Source of the DNA: a bacterium
GTDB taxonomy: Bacteria > Electryoneota > RPQS01
Length of the DNA stretch: 64,000 bases
Reading direction: 5' to 3'
Assembly (NCBI GenBank): GCA_016702305.1
Contig: JADJEH010000001.1
Location: 744,001-808,000, forward strand
Shown: positions 11,197 to 20,700 of the stretch, one piece after another
Position numbering within the stretch: the first letter of the stretch is position 1
How the letters are laid out: the number at the start of each line of letters is the position of its first letter
Made by a program: the position numbers and the translations under genes
Notes under the pieces: model-generated
What the model was told of the DNA's origin: nothing
The model's database searches: none
What the model saw: the letters and a program-made list of their open reading frames with translations, nothing else

Positions 11197-11757
11197 TTGG
11201 CCGCCGAGCGGGTAGCCGAGCTGTTGTACGCAGCGCGAGTGCTGGCCGGGATAAACTGCCTTCCTGCAACGGACGGGAACTTCTCGGCAAGACTTGCTGA
11301 TGGCCGCGCTCTGGTCACCCGCCGCGGAATTGAGAAGCGCCTTCTCGCCGAATCTGACCTAATCGAAGTCAGCTTGGACGAGTTTCAGCCTACCGAAGCC
11401 TCGTCGGCATGGAAACTGCACCGCGCCTTGTACCATGCTCGACCCGATGTGTACGCAATCCTGCATGTTCACGCGCCGAATCTCGGCGTCTTCGTCGCGG
11501 CGGGCAAGGTGCCGGATGTCAAACTCCTCATGGAAGCCGAAATGACTTTGGGCGGCATAGCAATGATTCCGTATGCGGAACCCGGATCGCCCGATGTTGG
11601 ACGGTTGGCCGTGGACATGGGGAACAATGCGGGCGTGTTGCTACTCGAGCGGCACGGAGTAGTGGCTCTTGGCGGCTCCGTTCAGGAAGCGCTGTATCGG
11701 ATCGAGCGTGCCGAGTTTCTCGCGCGCGTTCAGCTTGACATGGCTTCACTCCGCTAA
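11197..11757 (+). CDS. Class II aldolase/adducin family protein
   Basis: 186 residues from a TTG start two bases after the serS stop. The fold is recognised by the TDGNFSAR substrate loop (about 25-32), the zinc-binding HVHAPN pair near residues 90-95, a Glu in the MEAEMT segment and a third zinc-ligand His in LLERHGVVALG (about 150). Family members are L-fuculose-phosphate or ribulose-phosphate aldolases/epimerases, or methylthioribulose-phosphate dehydratase; the sequence does not decide between these. It sits between serS and tsaD with near-zero spacing, so it is probably co-expressed with housekeeping genes. Confidence 0.85.
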   Translation: MAAERVAELLYAARVLAGINCLPATDGNFSARLADGRALVTRRGIEKRLLAESDLIEVSLDEFQPTEASSAWKLHRALYHARPDVYAILHVHAPNLGVFVAAGKVPDVKLLMEAEMTLGGIAMIPYAEPGSPDVGRLAVDMGNNAGVLLLERHGVVALGGSVQEALYRIERAEFLARVQLDMASLR

Positions 11758-11759
11758 TC

Positions 11760-12785
11760 GTGCGAATTCTGGCGATTGAGTCGAGCTGCGATGAGAATTC
11801 CGCCGCAATCCTCGATGATGGCAACGTCCTCGCCTTGGTCACCATCACGCAGCAAGTGCATCAGGCCTTTGGCGGTGTGGTGCCGGAGCTCGCGGGGCGG
11901 TCGCATTTAGAACTGCAAGATACCAACGTGCAACGAGCGCTGGCCGAGGCGCGGTGCTCGCTTGAGGATATTGACATGATCGCGGCCACGGCCGGGCCGG
12001 GATTGGTTGGCTCATTGCTTGTCGGACACTCGTTTGGATCGGCGTTGGCAACTTCTCGCGGGATTCCATTTGCCTCGATGCACCACATGGAAGGGCATCT
12101 TTGGTCGGTGGAGATGGACCGTGACCCTTTGCCGTTGCCATTCCTCGTCCTGTTGGCCAGCGGCGGGCACACCTTGCTGACCGTTGTGCGCGGCTTCCGT
12201 CACTATGACGTGATCGGCGCCACACGCGATGATGCAATGGGGGAGGCCTACGACAAGGTTGGTAAGCTGCTGGGACTTGGTTTTCCCGCCGGAGCTGCGA
12301 TTGACCGATCCGCGCAGCGGGGTCGGCCAGATGCGGTTGACTTCCCGGTCGCCTTACGGGATGGCTCCTTTGATTTCAGCTTCTCAGGATTGAAGACGGC
12401 CGTCGCTTACAAACTGCGCGATGAACCGCAGTGGCTTGAAGAGAGACACCGTCCTGATCTATTGGCCTCGTTTCAGTCGGCCGCGATGCGATCTGTCTTG
12501 ACTAAGATTGAACGTGCCGCGATCCAGTACCGTGTGCATGCCGTTTGCGCCGCAGGCGGAGTCGCCGCCAATAGCGCATTGCGCAGCGGGTTGGCAGACA
12601 TCGCCGGGCGTTTGTCCATCGAGGTCGCCGTGCCACCGCTCAAGTATTGCGCAGATAACGCCGCGATGATTGGCTACGCCGCTCATAAACTGTGGCAAGC
12701 CGGACTGCCGGCGGAACAACTTCCGGTCAGACCGCGCTGGCCGATTACGGAATTACGATCACCAGCAGCAGCCTTTTCGAGTTGA
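11760..12785 (+). CDS. tsaD: tRNA N6-threonylcarbamoyladenosine biosynthesis protein TsaD
   Basis: 341 residues from a GTG start. The Kae1/TsaD ATPase fold shows ESSCDE at the N-terminus, the iron-binding HHMEGH motif (residues 108-113), the SGGHT phosphate loop and the C-terminal CADNAAMIGYA segment with the last metal-site Asp. It transfers the threonylcarbamoyl group to A37 of ANN-decoding tRNAs together with TsaB and TsaE, which are not in this window. The gene lies tightly between the aldolase and the VWA protein. Confidence 0.97.
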   Translation: MRILAIESSCDENSAAILDDGNVLALVTITQQVHQAFGGVVPELAGRSHLELQDTNVQRALAEARCSLEDIDMIAATAGPGLVGSLLVGHSFGSALATSRGIPFASMHHMEGHLWSVEMDRDPLPLPFLVLLASGGHTLLTVVRGFRHYDVIGATRDDAMGEAYDKVGKLLGLGFPAGAAIDRSAQRGRPDAVDFPVALRDGSFDFSFSGLKTAVAYKLRDEPQWLEERHRPDLLASFQSAAMRSVLTKIERAAIQYRVHAVCAAGGVAANSALRSGLADIAGRLSIEVAVPPLKYCADNAAMIGYAAHKLWQAGLPAEQLPVRPRWPITELRSPAAAFSS

Positions 12786-14950
12786 GCTACACATTACCTT
12801 TGCTCGCGGTTCGCGGAGTCACTTTTGGGGCTCCGACATTGCTGTTTGTGTTATTGTCGATCGCCTGCATTGCGCTGGCCGTCATCGTTTATCGGCAAAC
12901 GCTTCCTCCAGTCGGTACTTTGCGGCGCCGCAGTCTCGCGGCGATCCGCGCATTGGCGCTCTTGATCGTTTTGTTCTTGATCTTTGAACCGGTGTTACTT
13001 TGGTTAGATCGCCGCGACCAACACGCGCAAGTCCTGCTGCTGGTTGATCGGTCGGCCTCCATGGCTGTTGCCGACAACGGTGTCGTTCGCGATTCCGTGG
13101 TCAAGAACCTCCTGCGGCGAAGTGAATGGCAGGACTTGCTCAAGCGCGCGAGCTTGCGCGAATTCGCCTTCGGTGATTCCGCGGTATCCTCACCTTTGGA
13201 TTCCATCCTCGCGTCCTCAGCCGATCTTGTCGGCTCGAATCCGGCGGATGCGTGGCTTGAAGCAGCCCGGGCGACGGCTGGTGAGGACGTTGGCGCGATT
13301 GTGCTGATCACCGATGGCGCTCAGAACTCCGGTCCGAATCCCGAACGGGTCGCCGTTGAGTCAGACGTTCCGATCTACACCATTGGCGTTGGCGACACGA
13401 CGCTAAGACGCGACGCGCTGATCGCTGACATTTTGACCAATGATATCGCCTATAAAGGCGCGCAGGTTCCCGTCCGCGTTCGCGTGCGCGGTCAAGGACT
13501 CTCCGGGGCAAACGGTCGCCTTCGTCTGGTGGACTCGCGGTCGCGTACGCTGCTGGATGAGCCGCTGAAATTTGACGGTTCACTCTACGAGAAGACTCTC
13601 GAAGCGAGTTTTCAGGCTGACGTTGAGGGCGAGCTGAGATTGACCGCGATCCTGGACTCGATTCCGGGAGAATTGGCGACCGAGAACAATCGGCGCTCGC
13701 GCGTGGTCAGGATTCTCGATTCAAAGTACAATGTCGTCCTGTTGGCCGGAGCGCCGTCGCCGGACGTTACATTTCTCATGCAGGCGCTCGGTCAGGACAC
13801 CACGGTTGCGGTTACCGCGCTGGTGGAAACGCGTAACGGCTTTGTCGGCGGGAAGAGCGCGAACGCCGAATTGCTCAATAGCGCTGACATGTTTGCGCTG
13901 GTCAACTATCCAACATCCGCGACGAACCGGCAGGTGTGGGATGCGGTTGCCGCTCGATTGGTCAGCGACGGTGTACCCCTCCTGTGGGTGAGTGGATCCG
14001 CCGTGTCACCGAGCGCATCGGAGAAGATTGATGATCGGCTGCCGTTCGACATGGCGCCGCAGAGCTTGGCTGACCGTGTGATCGTGCGCGATGGTGCCTC
14101 GCACTCCGCCATAAGCGCGCGCGGACCGTTGGCTGCAAATTGGGCTCAGTTGCCCCCCGTATCTGGCGCGGTGGGAAAGATCACCGCCAAACCCGCGGCC
14201 ACCGTCGTCGCGACGTTCGCCAATGAGCTCACGCCGGAGTTACCCGGCGGACCTGCGCTGCTGATTAGCGACATGAACCGGCGCAGAACGGCGGCCTTTA
14301 CGGTGCACGATATCTATCGCTGGGCATTAGGCAGAGCGAAAGAGTCCGCCGGGAACGACTTTTACTCCGATTTGACTGCGCGGCTGACAGCATGGCTACT
14401 CGCGCCTACTGAAGAGAAGCAGGTAAAAATCACGACGGACAAAAAGGTGTACAGCTCCGGTGAACCCGTGCGACTGCAGGCGCAGGTGTACGGTGCGGAC
14501 TTGCAGCCGCTGGATGATGCCGGAGTGCTGGTTACCGTGGCGCAGAATGAGCAGACCGAGACAATCGCCTTGCGCGCCAAGGGCAACGGATTGTACGAAG
14601 GGCAGTTTACCGCGACGACGGCTGGTGATTTCACATATGGTGGCTTCGCCGTAGCGCGCGGCGACACTATTGGAAAGGACCGCGGCGCATTCGTTGTCGA
14701 ATCATTTAACCTCGAGTGGCTTGACTCGCGAGCACGCTTTGATGTGCTCCAAGCTGTCTCACGCAACTCTGGAGGTCAATTCTTCAGTGCGAATCAGCCG
14801 GATTCGCTATTTGAAAAATTGGCGCTGCCAACACGAGTGATCGAGTCCCAACACGAAATTTCGCTGTGGAATCGCCCGCTCTTTCTTTGGATACTCATAG
14901 GCCTATTGGGCCTGGAATGGCTCTTGCGCAAGCGGAGCGGAATGTTATAA
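12782..14950 (+). CDS. BatA-like von Willebrand factor A membrane protein
   Basis: About 722 residues from a TTG that overlaps the tsaD stop by 4 bases; a longer frame opens at 12692 but would overlap tsaD deeply. Two N-terminal membrane helices are followed by a VWA domain with the metal-site start LLLVDRSASM (about 85-94) and ITDGAQNSG. The middle region (about 300-450) looks like a class I glutamine-amidotransferase-like fold lacking a clear catalytic triad. A beta-sandwich region follows, then a C-terminal helix (RPLFLWILIGLLG) with a basic tail. This architecture is common in uncharacterised membrane proteins of FCB bacteria that lie near Bat or MoxR genes. No MoxR ATPase is nearby here. 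Confidence 0.8.
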   Translation: MSYTLPLLAVRGVTFGAPTLLFVLLSIACIALAVIVYRQTLPPVGTLRRRSLAAIRALALLIVLFLIFEPVLLWLDRRDQHAQVLLLVDRSASMAVADNGVVRDSVVKNLLRRSEWQDLLKRASLREFAFGDSAVSSPLDSILASSADLVGSNPADAWLEAARATAGEDVGAIVLITDGAQNSGPNPERVAVESDVPIYTIGVGDTTLRRDALIADILTNDIAYKGAQVPVRVRVRGQGLSGANGRLRLVDSRSRTLLDEPLKFDGSLYEKTLEASFQADVEGELRLTAILDSIPGELATENNRRSRVVRILDSKYNVVLLAGAPSPDVTFLMQALGQDTTVAVTALVETRNGFVGGKSANAELLNSADMFALVNYPTSATNRQVWDAVAARLVSDGVPLLWVSGSAVSPSASEKIDDRLPFDMAPQSLADRVIVRDGASHSAISARGPLAANWAQLPPVSGAVGKITAKPAATVVATFANELTPELPGGPALLISDMNRRRTAAFTVHDIYRWALGRAKESAGNDFYSDLTARLTAWLLAPTEEKQVKITTDKKVYSSGEPVRLQAQVYGADLQPLDDAGVLVTVAQNEQTETIALRAKGNGLYEGQFTATTAGDFTYGGFAVARGDTIGKDRGAFVVESFNLEWLDSRARFDVLQAVSRNSGGQFFSANQPDSLFEKLALPTRVIESQHEISLWNRPLFLWILIGLLGLEWLLRKRSGML

Positions 14951-14960
14951 CCAAAATACT

Positions 14961-16355
14961 ATGAAAGTCACAGAAGAACTCAAACGCCGACGCACCCTGT
15001 CCACTTTAGGCGGCGGCGAAAAACGCATCGAGGCGCAGCACAAAAAGGGCAAAATGACCGCCCGCGAACGCCTTGACATCTTGTTGGACCCCGGTTCGTT
15101 TCACGAAATTGACGCACTCGTCACCCACCGTTCCCAACAGTTCGGACTCGGCGAGCAAATCGTCTACGGCGACGGAGTTGTCACCGGTTACGGGAAGATC
15201 GACGGACGCACTGTGTTCGTGTTTGCGCAGGACTTCACCGCCTTCGGCGGATCGCTGGCCGAAGCGCACGGTAAGAAGATTTGCAAGATCATGGATATGG
15301 CCATGAAGGTGGGCGCGCCTGTGATCGGTCTGAACGATTCCGGCGGCGCGCGCGTGCAGGAAGGCGTAGTATCGCTTGGAGCCTATGCCGACATTTTCCT
15401 GCGAAATACGCTCGCCTCCGGCGTCGTGCCTCAGCTCTCTGCAATCATGGGCCCTTGTGCCGGTGGCGCGGTTTATAGTCCGGCCATTACGGACTTCACG
15501 CTGATGGTCGAGAACACCAGCAATATGTTCGTGACTGGACCGAAGGTCGTGAAGACCGTTACGCATGAAGACATCACGAGCGAAGAACTCGGCGGCGCCG
15601 TCACGCACGCGTCAAAATCCGGTGTGGCGCACTTTGCCTGCCCGAATGAAGCACACTGTTTGCTGACTCTCCGCCGCATGCTCAGCTACATGCCGCAAAA
15701 CAATCAGGAAGACCCGCCGCGCCAGCCCGTGCCGCAGCAGCCGCTGACGGATGACACGCTGGCCGCTCTCATTCCCGCCGAAGCCACGCGTCCCTATGAC
15801 ATGAAGGATGTCATCCGTCGTGTCGTGGACAAGGACTGCTTCGTGCGCTTCTGCGATGCCTTCAATATTCCGCTTGTCACGTTTGTGGATGTGCCGGGCT
15901 TCCTGCCGGGTACCGAGCAAGAGTGGAACGGCATCATCGTGAACGGCGCGAAACTCCTGTACGCCTATTGCGAAGCCACTGTTCCGAAGATCACCGTCAT
16001 TACCCGCAAGGCATATGGCGGCGCCTACGACGTTATGAGTTCGAAGCACATCCGCGGCGATCTGAATTTCGCGTGGCCCACCGCGGAAATCGCGGTCATG
16101 GGCGCGCAGGGCGCAGTGGAAATTATCTTTGCCAAGGAAATCGCTTCAGCAGCTGATCCGGATGCCGCCAAGAAGAAATTCGTTGACGAGTATACAACGC
16201 TCTTCGCCAACCCGTTTGAAGCCGCTTCGTTCGGGTATATTGACGAAGTGATTGACCCGGCCGAGACCCGCAGCCGCATTATCAGCGCTCTTGAAACGCT
16301 GGAAAATAAGGTAGACAGCAATCCGCCGAAAAAACACGGCAATATTCCGCTGTAA
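14961..16355 (+). CDS. Acyl-CoA carboxylase carboxyltransferase subunit, internally deleted
   Basis: 464 residues against about 510-520 for the propionyl/methylmalonyl-CoA carboxyltransferase family. Both ends are intact: TARERLDILLDPGSF near the N-terminus, the SGGARVQEGV acyl-CoA oxyanion region, the RKAYGGAYDVM biotin-side oxyanion region, and the typical KHGNIPL tail. However RRVVDKDCF runs straight into VRFCDAFNIPL. The roughly 50 residues that normally lie between them, including the usual GGRxVGIVANQP strand, are absent without loss of frame. No biotin carboxylase or biotin carrier gene adjoins. Whether this variant is active, or an assembly collapse, is open. Confidence 0.9.
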   Translation: MKVTEELKRRRTLSTLGGGEKRIEAQHKKGKMTARERLDILLDPGSFHEIDALVTHRSQQFGLGEQIVYGDGVVTGYGKIDGRTVFVFAQDFTAFGGSLAEAHGKKICKIMDMAMKVGAPVIGLNDSGGARVQEGVVSLGAYADIFLRNTLASGVVPQLSAIMGPCAGGAVYSPAITDFTLMVENTSNMFVTGPKVVKTVTHEDITSEELGGAVTHASKSGVAHFACPNEAHCLLTLRRMLSYMPQNNQEDPPRQPVPQQPLTDDTLAALIPAEATRPYDMKDVIRRVVDKDCFVRFCDAFNIPLVTFVDVPGFLPGTEQEWNGIIVNGAKLLYAYCEATVPKITVITRKAYGGAYDVMSSKHIRGDLNFAWPTAEIAVMGAQGAVEIIFAKEIASAADPDAAKKKFVDEYTTLFANPFEAASFGYIDEVIDPAETRSRIISALETLENKVDSNPPKKHGNIPL

Positions 16356-16378
16356 GCTAACCAACAGCACATTCCGAT

Positions 16379-16849
16379 ATGGCCCGAATTCTACTGATTG
16401 ACGACGACGACGACTATCGCGGCGTGTTGCGTGAGTTCATCGAAACTCGCGGGCACACCGTGCTCGAAGCCGTGTCAGCGCGTGACGGGATGGATATCTT
16501 CCTGCGCGAGAAGGTTGATCTTGTCGTCTCGGATTTCATGATGCCGGAAAAATCGGGCCTGGAGCTGCTGGGTGAGCTGCGCAATATCAATCCGAAGGTT
16601 CTGTTCATCATGGTCACGGGGTTTGCTTCGCTTGATACGGCCAAAGAGGCTATCAGACTCGGCGCCTATGACCTGCTGCCCAAACCCGTGGACATGGACC
16701 AGTTGACGGCGGTCATGCGCCGTGCCTTGGCTACAATCGAACTGCAAAGTAATCTCTCAACCGTGCGCGGAGTGAATTTCGCGCTCTTGCTGGCGATCCC
16801 GTTATGGTTGGGAGTTGGCTATCTGCTGTTCCGCTTCTTGAGCCGCTAA
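16379..16849 (+). CDS. Response-regulator receiver domain with C-terminal membrane anchor
   Basis: 156 residues. Residues 1-125 form a complete receiver domain: acidic cluster IDDDDD (7-12), phospho-acceptor Asp52 in VVSDFMMPEKSG, Thr80 and Lys102 (LPKPVD). Instead of a DNA-binding output domain, the C-terminus is a single hydrophobic helix (about 131-153) ending in RFLSR. This would tether the receiver to the inner membrane on its cytoplasmic face. No histidine kinase is adjacent. It follows the carboxyltransferase gene by 23 bases. The receiver call is firm; the role of the anchor is inference. Confidence 0.9.
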   Translation: MARILLIDDDDDYRGVLREFIETRGHTVLEAVSARDGMDIFLREKVDLVVSDFMMPEKSGLELLGELRNINPKVLFIMVTGFASLDTAKEAIRLGAYDLLPKPVDMDQLTAVMRRALATIELQSNLSTVRGVNFALLLAIPLWLGVGYLLFRFLSR

Positions 16850-16867
16850 TCTTCGCAAGGAGGAGCC

Positions 16868-17299
16868 ATGTTTTCCCGCCCACTCGCACTGCCGCTTGTG
16901 TTCGCTTGCGTAGTTTTCGTGATGATGTCGTGCAAGAATGACAAGAAGATCACCGGTCCCGACAATCCTGATCCAGGCGCATATAGCCTCGAATTGCGGC
17001 CCGGGGATGACACCTTGCAGTATTTTGTCGAAAACCGCATCGTCATTCGTCTGTACCGCGGTACGGGCATGGCGGTCAATGACACGGTGTTGCTGCGCAC
17101 GGAGTCGAACGTCGGTTTCTTGGACGAGAATCTGGTGATACCGCAATCAGACACGATTGCTCACCCGTGCGGTGCCAATCCTTGCGTAGATTATATTTGT
17201 GACGATCAAAACATCGGCAAGGACGTTATCTTCGGGTACGCGATTGCTGACGGTGAGACAGTGGCCACTGCGTCCGTGTCGTTCTTCGTCGAACCATAA
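16868..17299 (+). CDS. Small lipoprotein of unknown function
   Basis: 143 residues. A strong Shine-Dalgarno (AAGGAGGAG) lies just before the ATG. The signal peptide ends in a lipobox (MMSC, Cys near residue 21) followed by a charged linker (KNDKKITGPDNPDP). The mature domain of about 110 residues appears beta-rich, possibly Ig-like, and has four cysteines in a short CGANPCVDYICDD stretch that could form disulfides. No family was recognised. It ends the plus-strand run that began at 4080 and is followed by a hairpin. Confidence 0.75.
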   Translation: MFSRPLALPLVFACVVFVMMSCKNDKKITGPDNPDPGAYSLELRPGDDTLQYFVENRIVIRLYRGTGMAVNDTVLLRTESNVGFLDENLVIPQSDTIAHPCGANPCVDYICDDQNIGKDVIFGYAIADGETVATASVSFFVEP

Positions 17300-17330
17300 C
17301 AGGGCGCATCGCGATAGTGTTCGTAGCGAG

Positions 17331-17355
17331 AGCAGGCTTCACGGCCTGCTTTCGT
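17331..17355 (+). terminator. Possible rho-independent terminator after the lipoprotein gene
   Basis: Perfect 7-bp stem AGCAGGC/GCCTGCT (17331-17337, 17344-17350) with a 6-base loop, followed by a short T-rich stretch. The weak T-run lowers confidence. Confidence 0.5.
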
Positions 17356-17410
17356 CATGTTGATAACTTGCTCTTCTGGCGCCGGCACATAGGCCAATCA
17401 ACGACCAAAA

Positions 17411-17419
17411 TGTGGATAA
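17411..17419 (-). promoter_or_regulatory. Perfect DnaA-box sequence
   Basis: TGTGGATAA is the reverse of TTATCCACA. A one-mismatch copy lies 53 bases upstream (17358-17366). Only two sites are seen, so this is not by itself an origin. Confidence 0.4.
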
Positions 17420-17645
17420 CTCATCAAATGAATGTTTATTAGTGGGTTAATTAGATTCTCGCCGTTTTGTCGTGATGGCCTCTTATCTTCGGCGCAATGG
17501 ACGCACAGCGCCTCTCGGATTAGATCATTTTGCGGTCGTGACAGCAGGCACAAGATACGATTCTAATGAGGAGACTCAATTACTATGAAGTTAAATCCAA
17601 TACTCACCGTTTGATTACCAATGGCAAATGACCCGCAGCTGAGAT

Positions 17646-17673
17646 GGTCGGCTTGTCTTGCCGACCGTTTTTT
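17646..17673 (+). terminator. Rho-independent terminator or attenuator before the lamin-tail gene
   Basis: Stem GGTCGGC/GCCGACC (17646-17652, 17660-17666), 7-base loop, then a run of six T. It lies about 90 bases upstream of the ATG at 17764 and downstream of no recognised gene, so it either ends a short RNA or acts as an attenuator. Confidence 0.7.
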
Positions 17674-17763
17674 CGTATCTTAAAAGTTGCGCGAATTGCG
17701 GCTTTTTCGATTGTAATGTGCTCGGACTGTGTTTTTTCAAAAGTTAATTGCGAGGTGAACAAG

Positions 17764-20700
17764 ATGCGACACTTGCGTGGGCTGTTCCTGTTGTTGGGTT
17801 GCTTAGCCCTGTCTCTGCCTGTCATGGCTCAGAGCTTCGGCGACGTCGTGATCACGGAAGTCATGTACGATGATACGGCAAGCGGGGATGTCGAGTGGGT
17901 TGAAATCCACAACACGACCACGGCGGCCATTAACATCGGCGACTGGGTTTTGCTTGACGACGATATCTATCCCGGCAACGGCGGCGAAGGCGTAATTCGT
18001 GTTCCTGTGGGAACGACGATCGGTGCCGATGCGTACCTTGTGCTTACCAAAGAAACCACAACGGGACTTCCGGGAGTAATTGTCTGCACGCAGATTACGG
18101 GCAGTTTTGGTCTCACCAATACGCCGGACAATATCGCTCTGTACACCGCGGCAACTGGCGGCACGTTGATTGACGGATCGCTGACGGTGAGCTATCCGGA
18201 CGAGGCCACGAATAACGCCGGAAATTCAATCGAAAAATGCGACGTTAACTCAACGTGGAGCGGTAACGGTGCCGACTGGATCGAATCCACCACGGTTTTT
18301 GCCGCCGTCGGTCGCTACCGCCACTGTACCCCGGGCGCGGCCAACACACCGTGCGCCGATGGCACGCCCCCGGCCCTCGTGAGCGTTACGGCGGTCTCTT
18401 CATCGCAGATTGACGTCCTGTTCAACGAGAGTGTGAACCAGACGGTCGCCGAGACCGAAGCCAATTACGTCGTCAACAACGGCGTCGGCAGTCCGCTTAC
18501 GGCGCTGCGCGACGGCACCAACTTGGCGCTCGTTCATCTGACGGTTTCGGCGATGTCGCCGAACTCCTACACGTTGACCGTCTCGACGATGCAAGACCTT
18601 GCCGGTAACACCGCAACGAATCTCGTCGGGAACTTCACGGTTGTCGGAAGCGGTTCGAATTCCGTGGTCATCACCGAAGTTATGTACGATGACACCGCTT
18701 CCGGAGCGGATGTCGAGTGGATCGAAATTTTCAACACCACCGGAGCCGCAATCAATATCGGTGGTTGGATCGTGACCGACCATAGCGCGTATCCGCCGAC
18801 CAGCGAAGGCACGCTCTATATCCCGGCCGGGACGGTTATCAACGCCGGGCAGTACCTTGTGCTCAGCAGCGTGGACATGACCGAAATCACGGGTGAAGTA
18901 GTTTGCCCGGACTCGGTTGGTGGCTGGGGCCTGAACAATAGCGGTGACAACCTTGCGATCTTCACCGCGTTGAGCGGTGGCACACTGGTGCACGGTTCGT
19001 TGACGCTCAACTATCCCGACTTGGCCGGAGCGAATGCCGGCAACTCGATTGAAGTCTGTCAGGGCGATGTGGGTCAGGCTTGGGATGTGGTGCAATGGTA
19101 TGAATCCGCCAATGTGTTCGCAACGACTGGCCGCTTCCGGCTGTGCTCGCCCGGTATTGACGGGCGCCACAGTAGTGACATCAAGCCAGGTGGACGCACA
19201 ATTCGATGAGAATCTGAATGAAGTCTCCGCCGAAACCGTAGCCAACTACAGCGTCGACCTGGGAATCGGTGCGCCGACGACCGCTGTGCTGCAGGGTGAC
19301 GGCAGCACCGTACGCCTGACTTTTGGCACGACACTTCCTGCCGCGACCTATACGCTTACCGTTAACAATGTCACCGACATTGCGGGCAACCCCGTTGCGG
19401 CTAATAGCACGGCGCAATTCACGATTCTTCCGTCGCCATACGATGTTGTCTTCACCGAGTTCATGCCGAACCCGAATTTCGCCGGAACGGCGGACAGTCT
19501 GGGTGAGTGGTTCGAAATCTATAATCGCGGCGCCAACACGTTGAACATGAACGGATGGATTGTCTCGGACGCGAACGGTTCGGATACTCTGGAAGGCACA
19601 CCGACGGTTGCTCCCGGTTCATATTTCGTCTTCTGCTCGAACGGAGACGGTGCGACCAATGGCGGAGTACCTGAAGATTACGCCTATCATTTTGGCACGT
19701 CGGGTTGGGGCTTGGCCCTCAGCAATGGGACCGGTGAAGCGGTCACCTTGCGAGATGCATCCAATGTGACGGTCGCCTCGGTAAATTACAATACGTTCCC
19801 CTATGCGGCAGGCGCCAGCGCGCAGCTTTCGGCCAACAATCTCGATCCCGCGAATCCGGCCAACTGGTGCGTCGCGACGCAGGGCTGGAACGGCGCAAAC
19901 AACGGTGACTTCGGGACCCCCGGTGCTGCTTCGATTTGCGGCCTTCCGGCGGTTCCGGACACGGTCACGATCTGCCAGATTCGCCAGCAGGACACCTGCG
20001 GTGTTTCGCTGTGGAACGATTCGCTGATTGTAACGTACGGTATTGTGACCTACAACGACTCCTGCCGTCGCAACATGTTCGTTGAGTCCAACGGCTGCGC
20101 GGTTCTGGTCTTTGGCAGCGCGGCGCAGACGAATCTGATTGGCAACACACGCAAGGCGCTGCCCGGTGACTCCGTCCGCGTCCGAGGCGCGCTGGACATG
20201 TTTGGCGGTGTCACTGAGTATTCACAGTTTGCGCTCGAGGCCGCTGAAGTGACTTTCCTGTCTGAGAACAACCCGCTTCCCGCGGCGGTAGCGGTCACCG
20301 CGAACGCCATTTCCCAGAATGCGGCGAGCTGTGGTCCCGAAGCGTACGAATCGCGCCATGTCCTCCTGCAGAACGTGGCCTTCGATACGACGGGTGGTGT
20401 TGACACGTTTGCTGCGAACACCAATTACCGCCTGTTCAGCGGAACGGATACGGTAGAATTCCGAGTCAACGCTTGTGATACTCTGGCCGACCTGCCGATC
20501 CCGTTGGGTCCGCTGAACGTATCGGCCATCCTCGCGCAATTTGACACGGTTGGCTGTGGTTGCCAGGGCTATCAATTGGTTACCGGTCGTCTGGCGCCGT
20601 TTGCGACCGCCGCCTGCGGCCAGCCGGTAGAGCTGACGCTGTACCGTCTCCCGGCGACTAATACCGTTCAACTGCGCTGGCATGCACCGTTTGAGAATTC

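Larger units (their letters stand above)
17300..17763. other. Intergenic region (464 bp) with two hairpins, DnaA-box-like sites and a possible micro-ORF
   Basis: No ordinary gene. It holds the hairpin at 17331, a perfect DnaA-box sequence (TGTGGATAA, 17411-17419) and a one-mismatch copy (TGTTGATAA, 17358-17366), then an AT-rich stretch (about 17420-17460). It also has a Shine-Dalgarno-like GAGGAG (17568-17573) before a nine-residue micro-ORF (17585-17614), and a strong terminator at 17646-17673 just before the exoprotein gene. A leader or attenuator arrangement is possible but unproven. Confidence 0.5.

Noticed and set aside
11197..11757. Naming the class II aldolase fucA, araD or mtnB
   Set aside because: Zinc ligands are shared by all these families and the neighbours do not indicate a substrate.
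17300..17470. Replication origin
   Set aside because: Only one perfect and one imperfect DnaA box, and no dnaA, dnaN, gyrB or parAB nearby.
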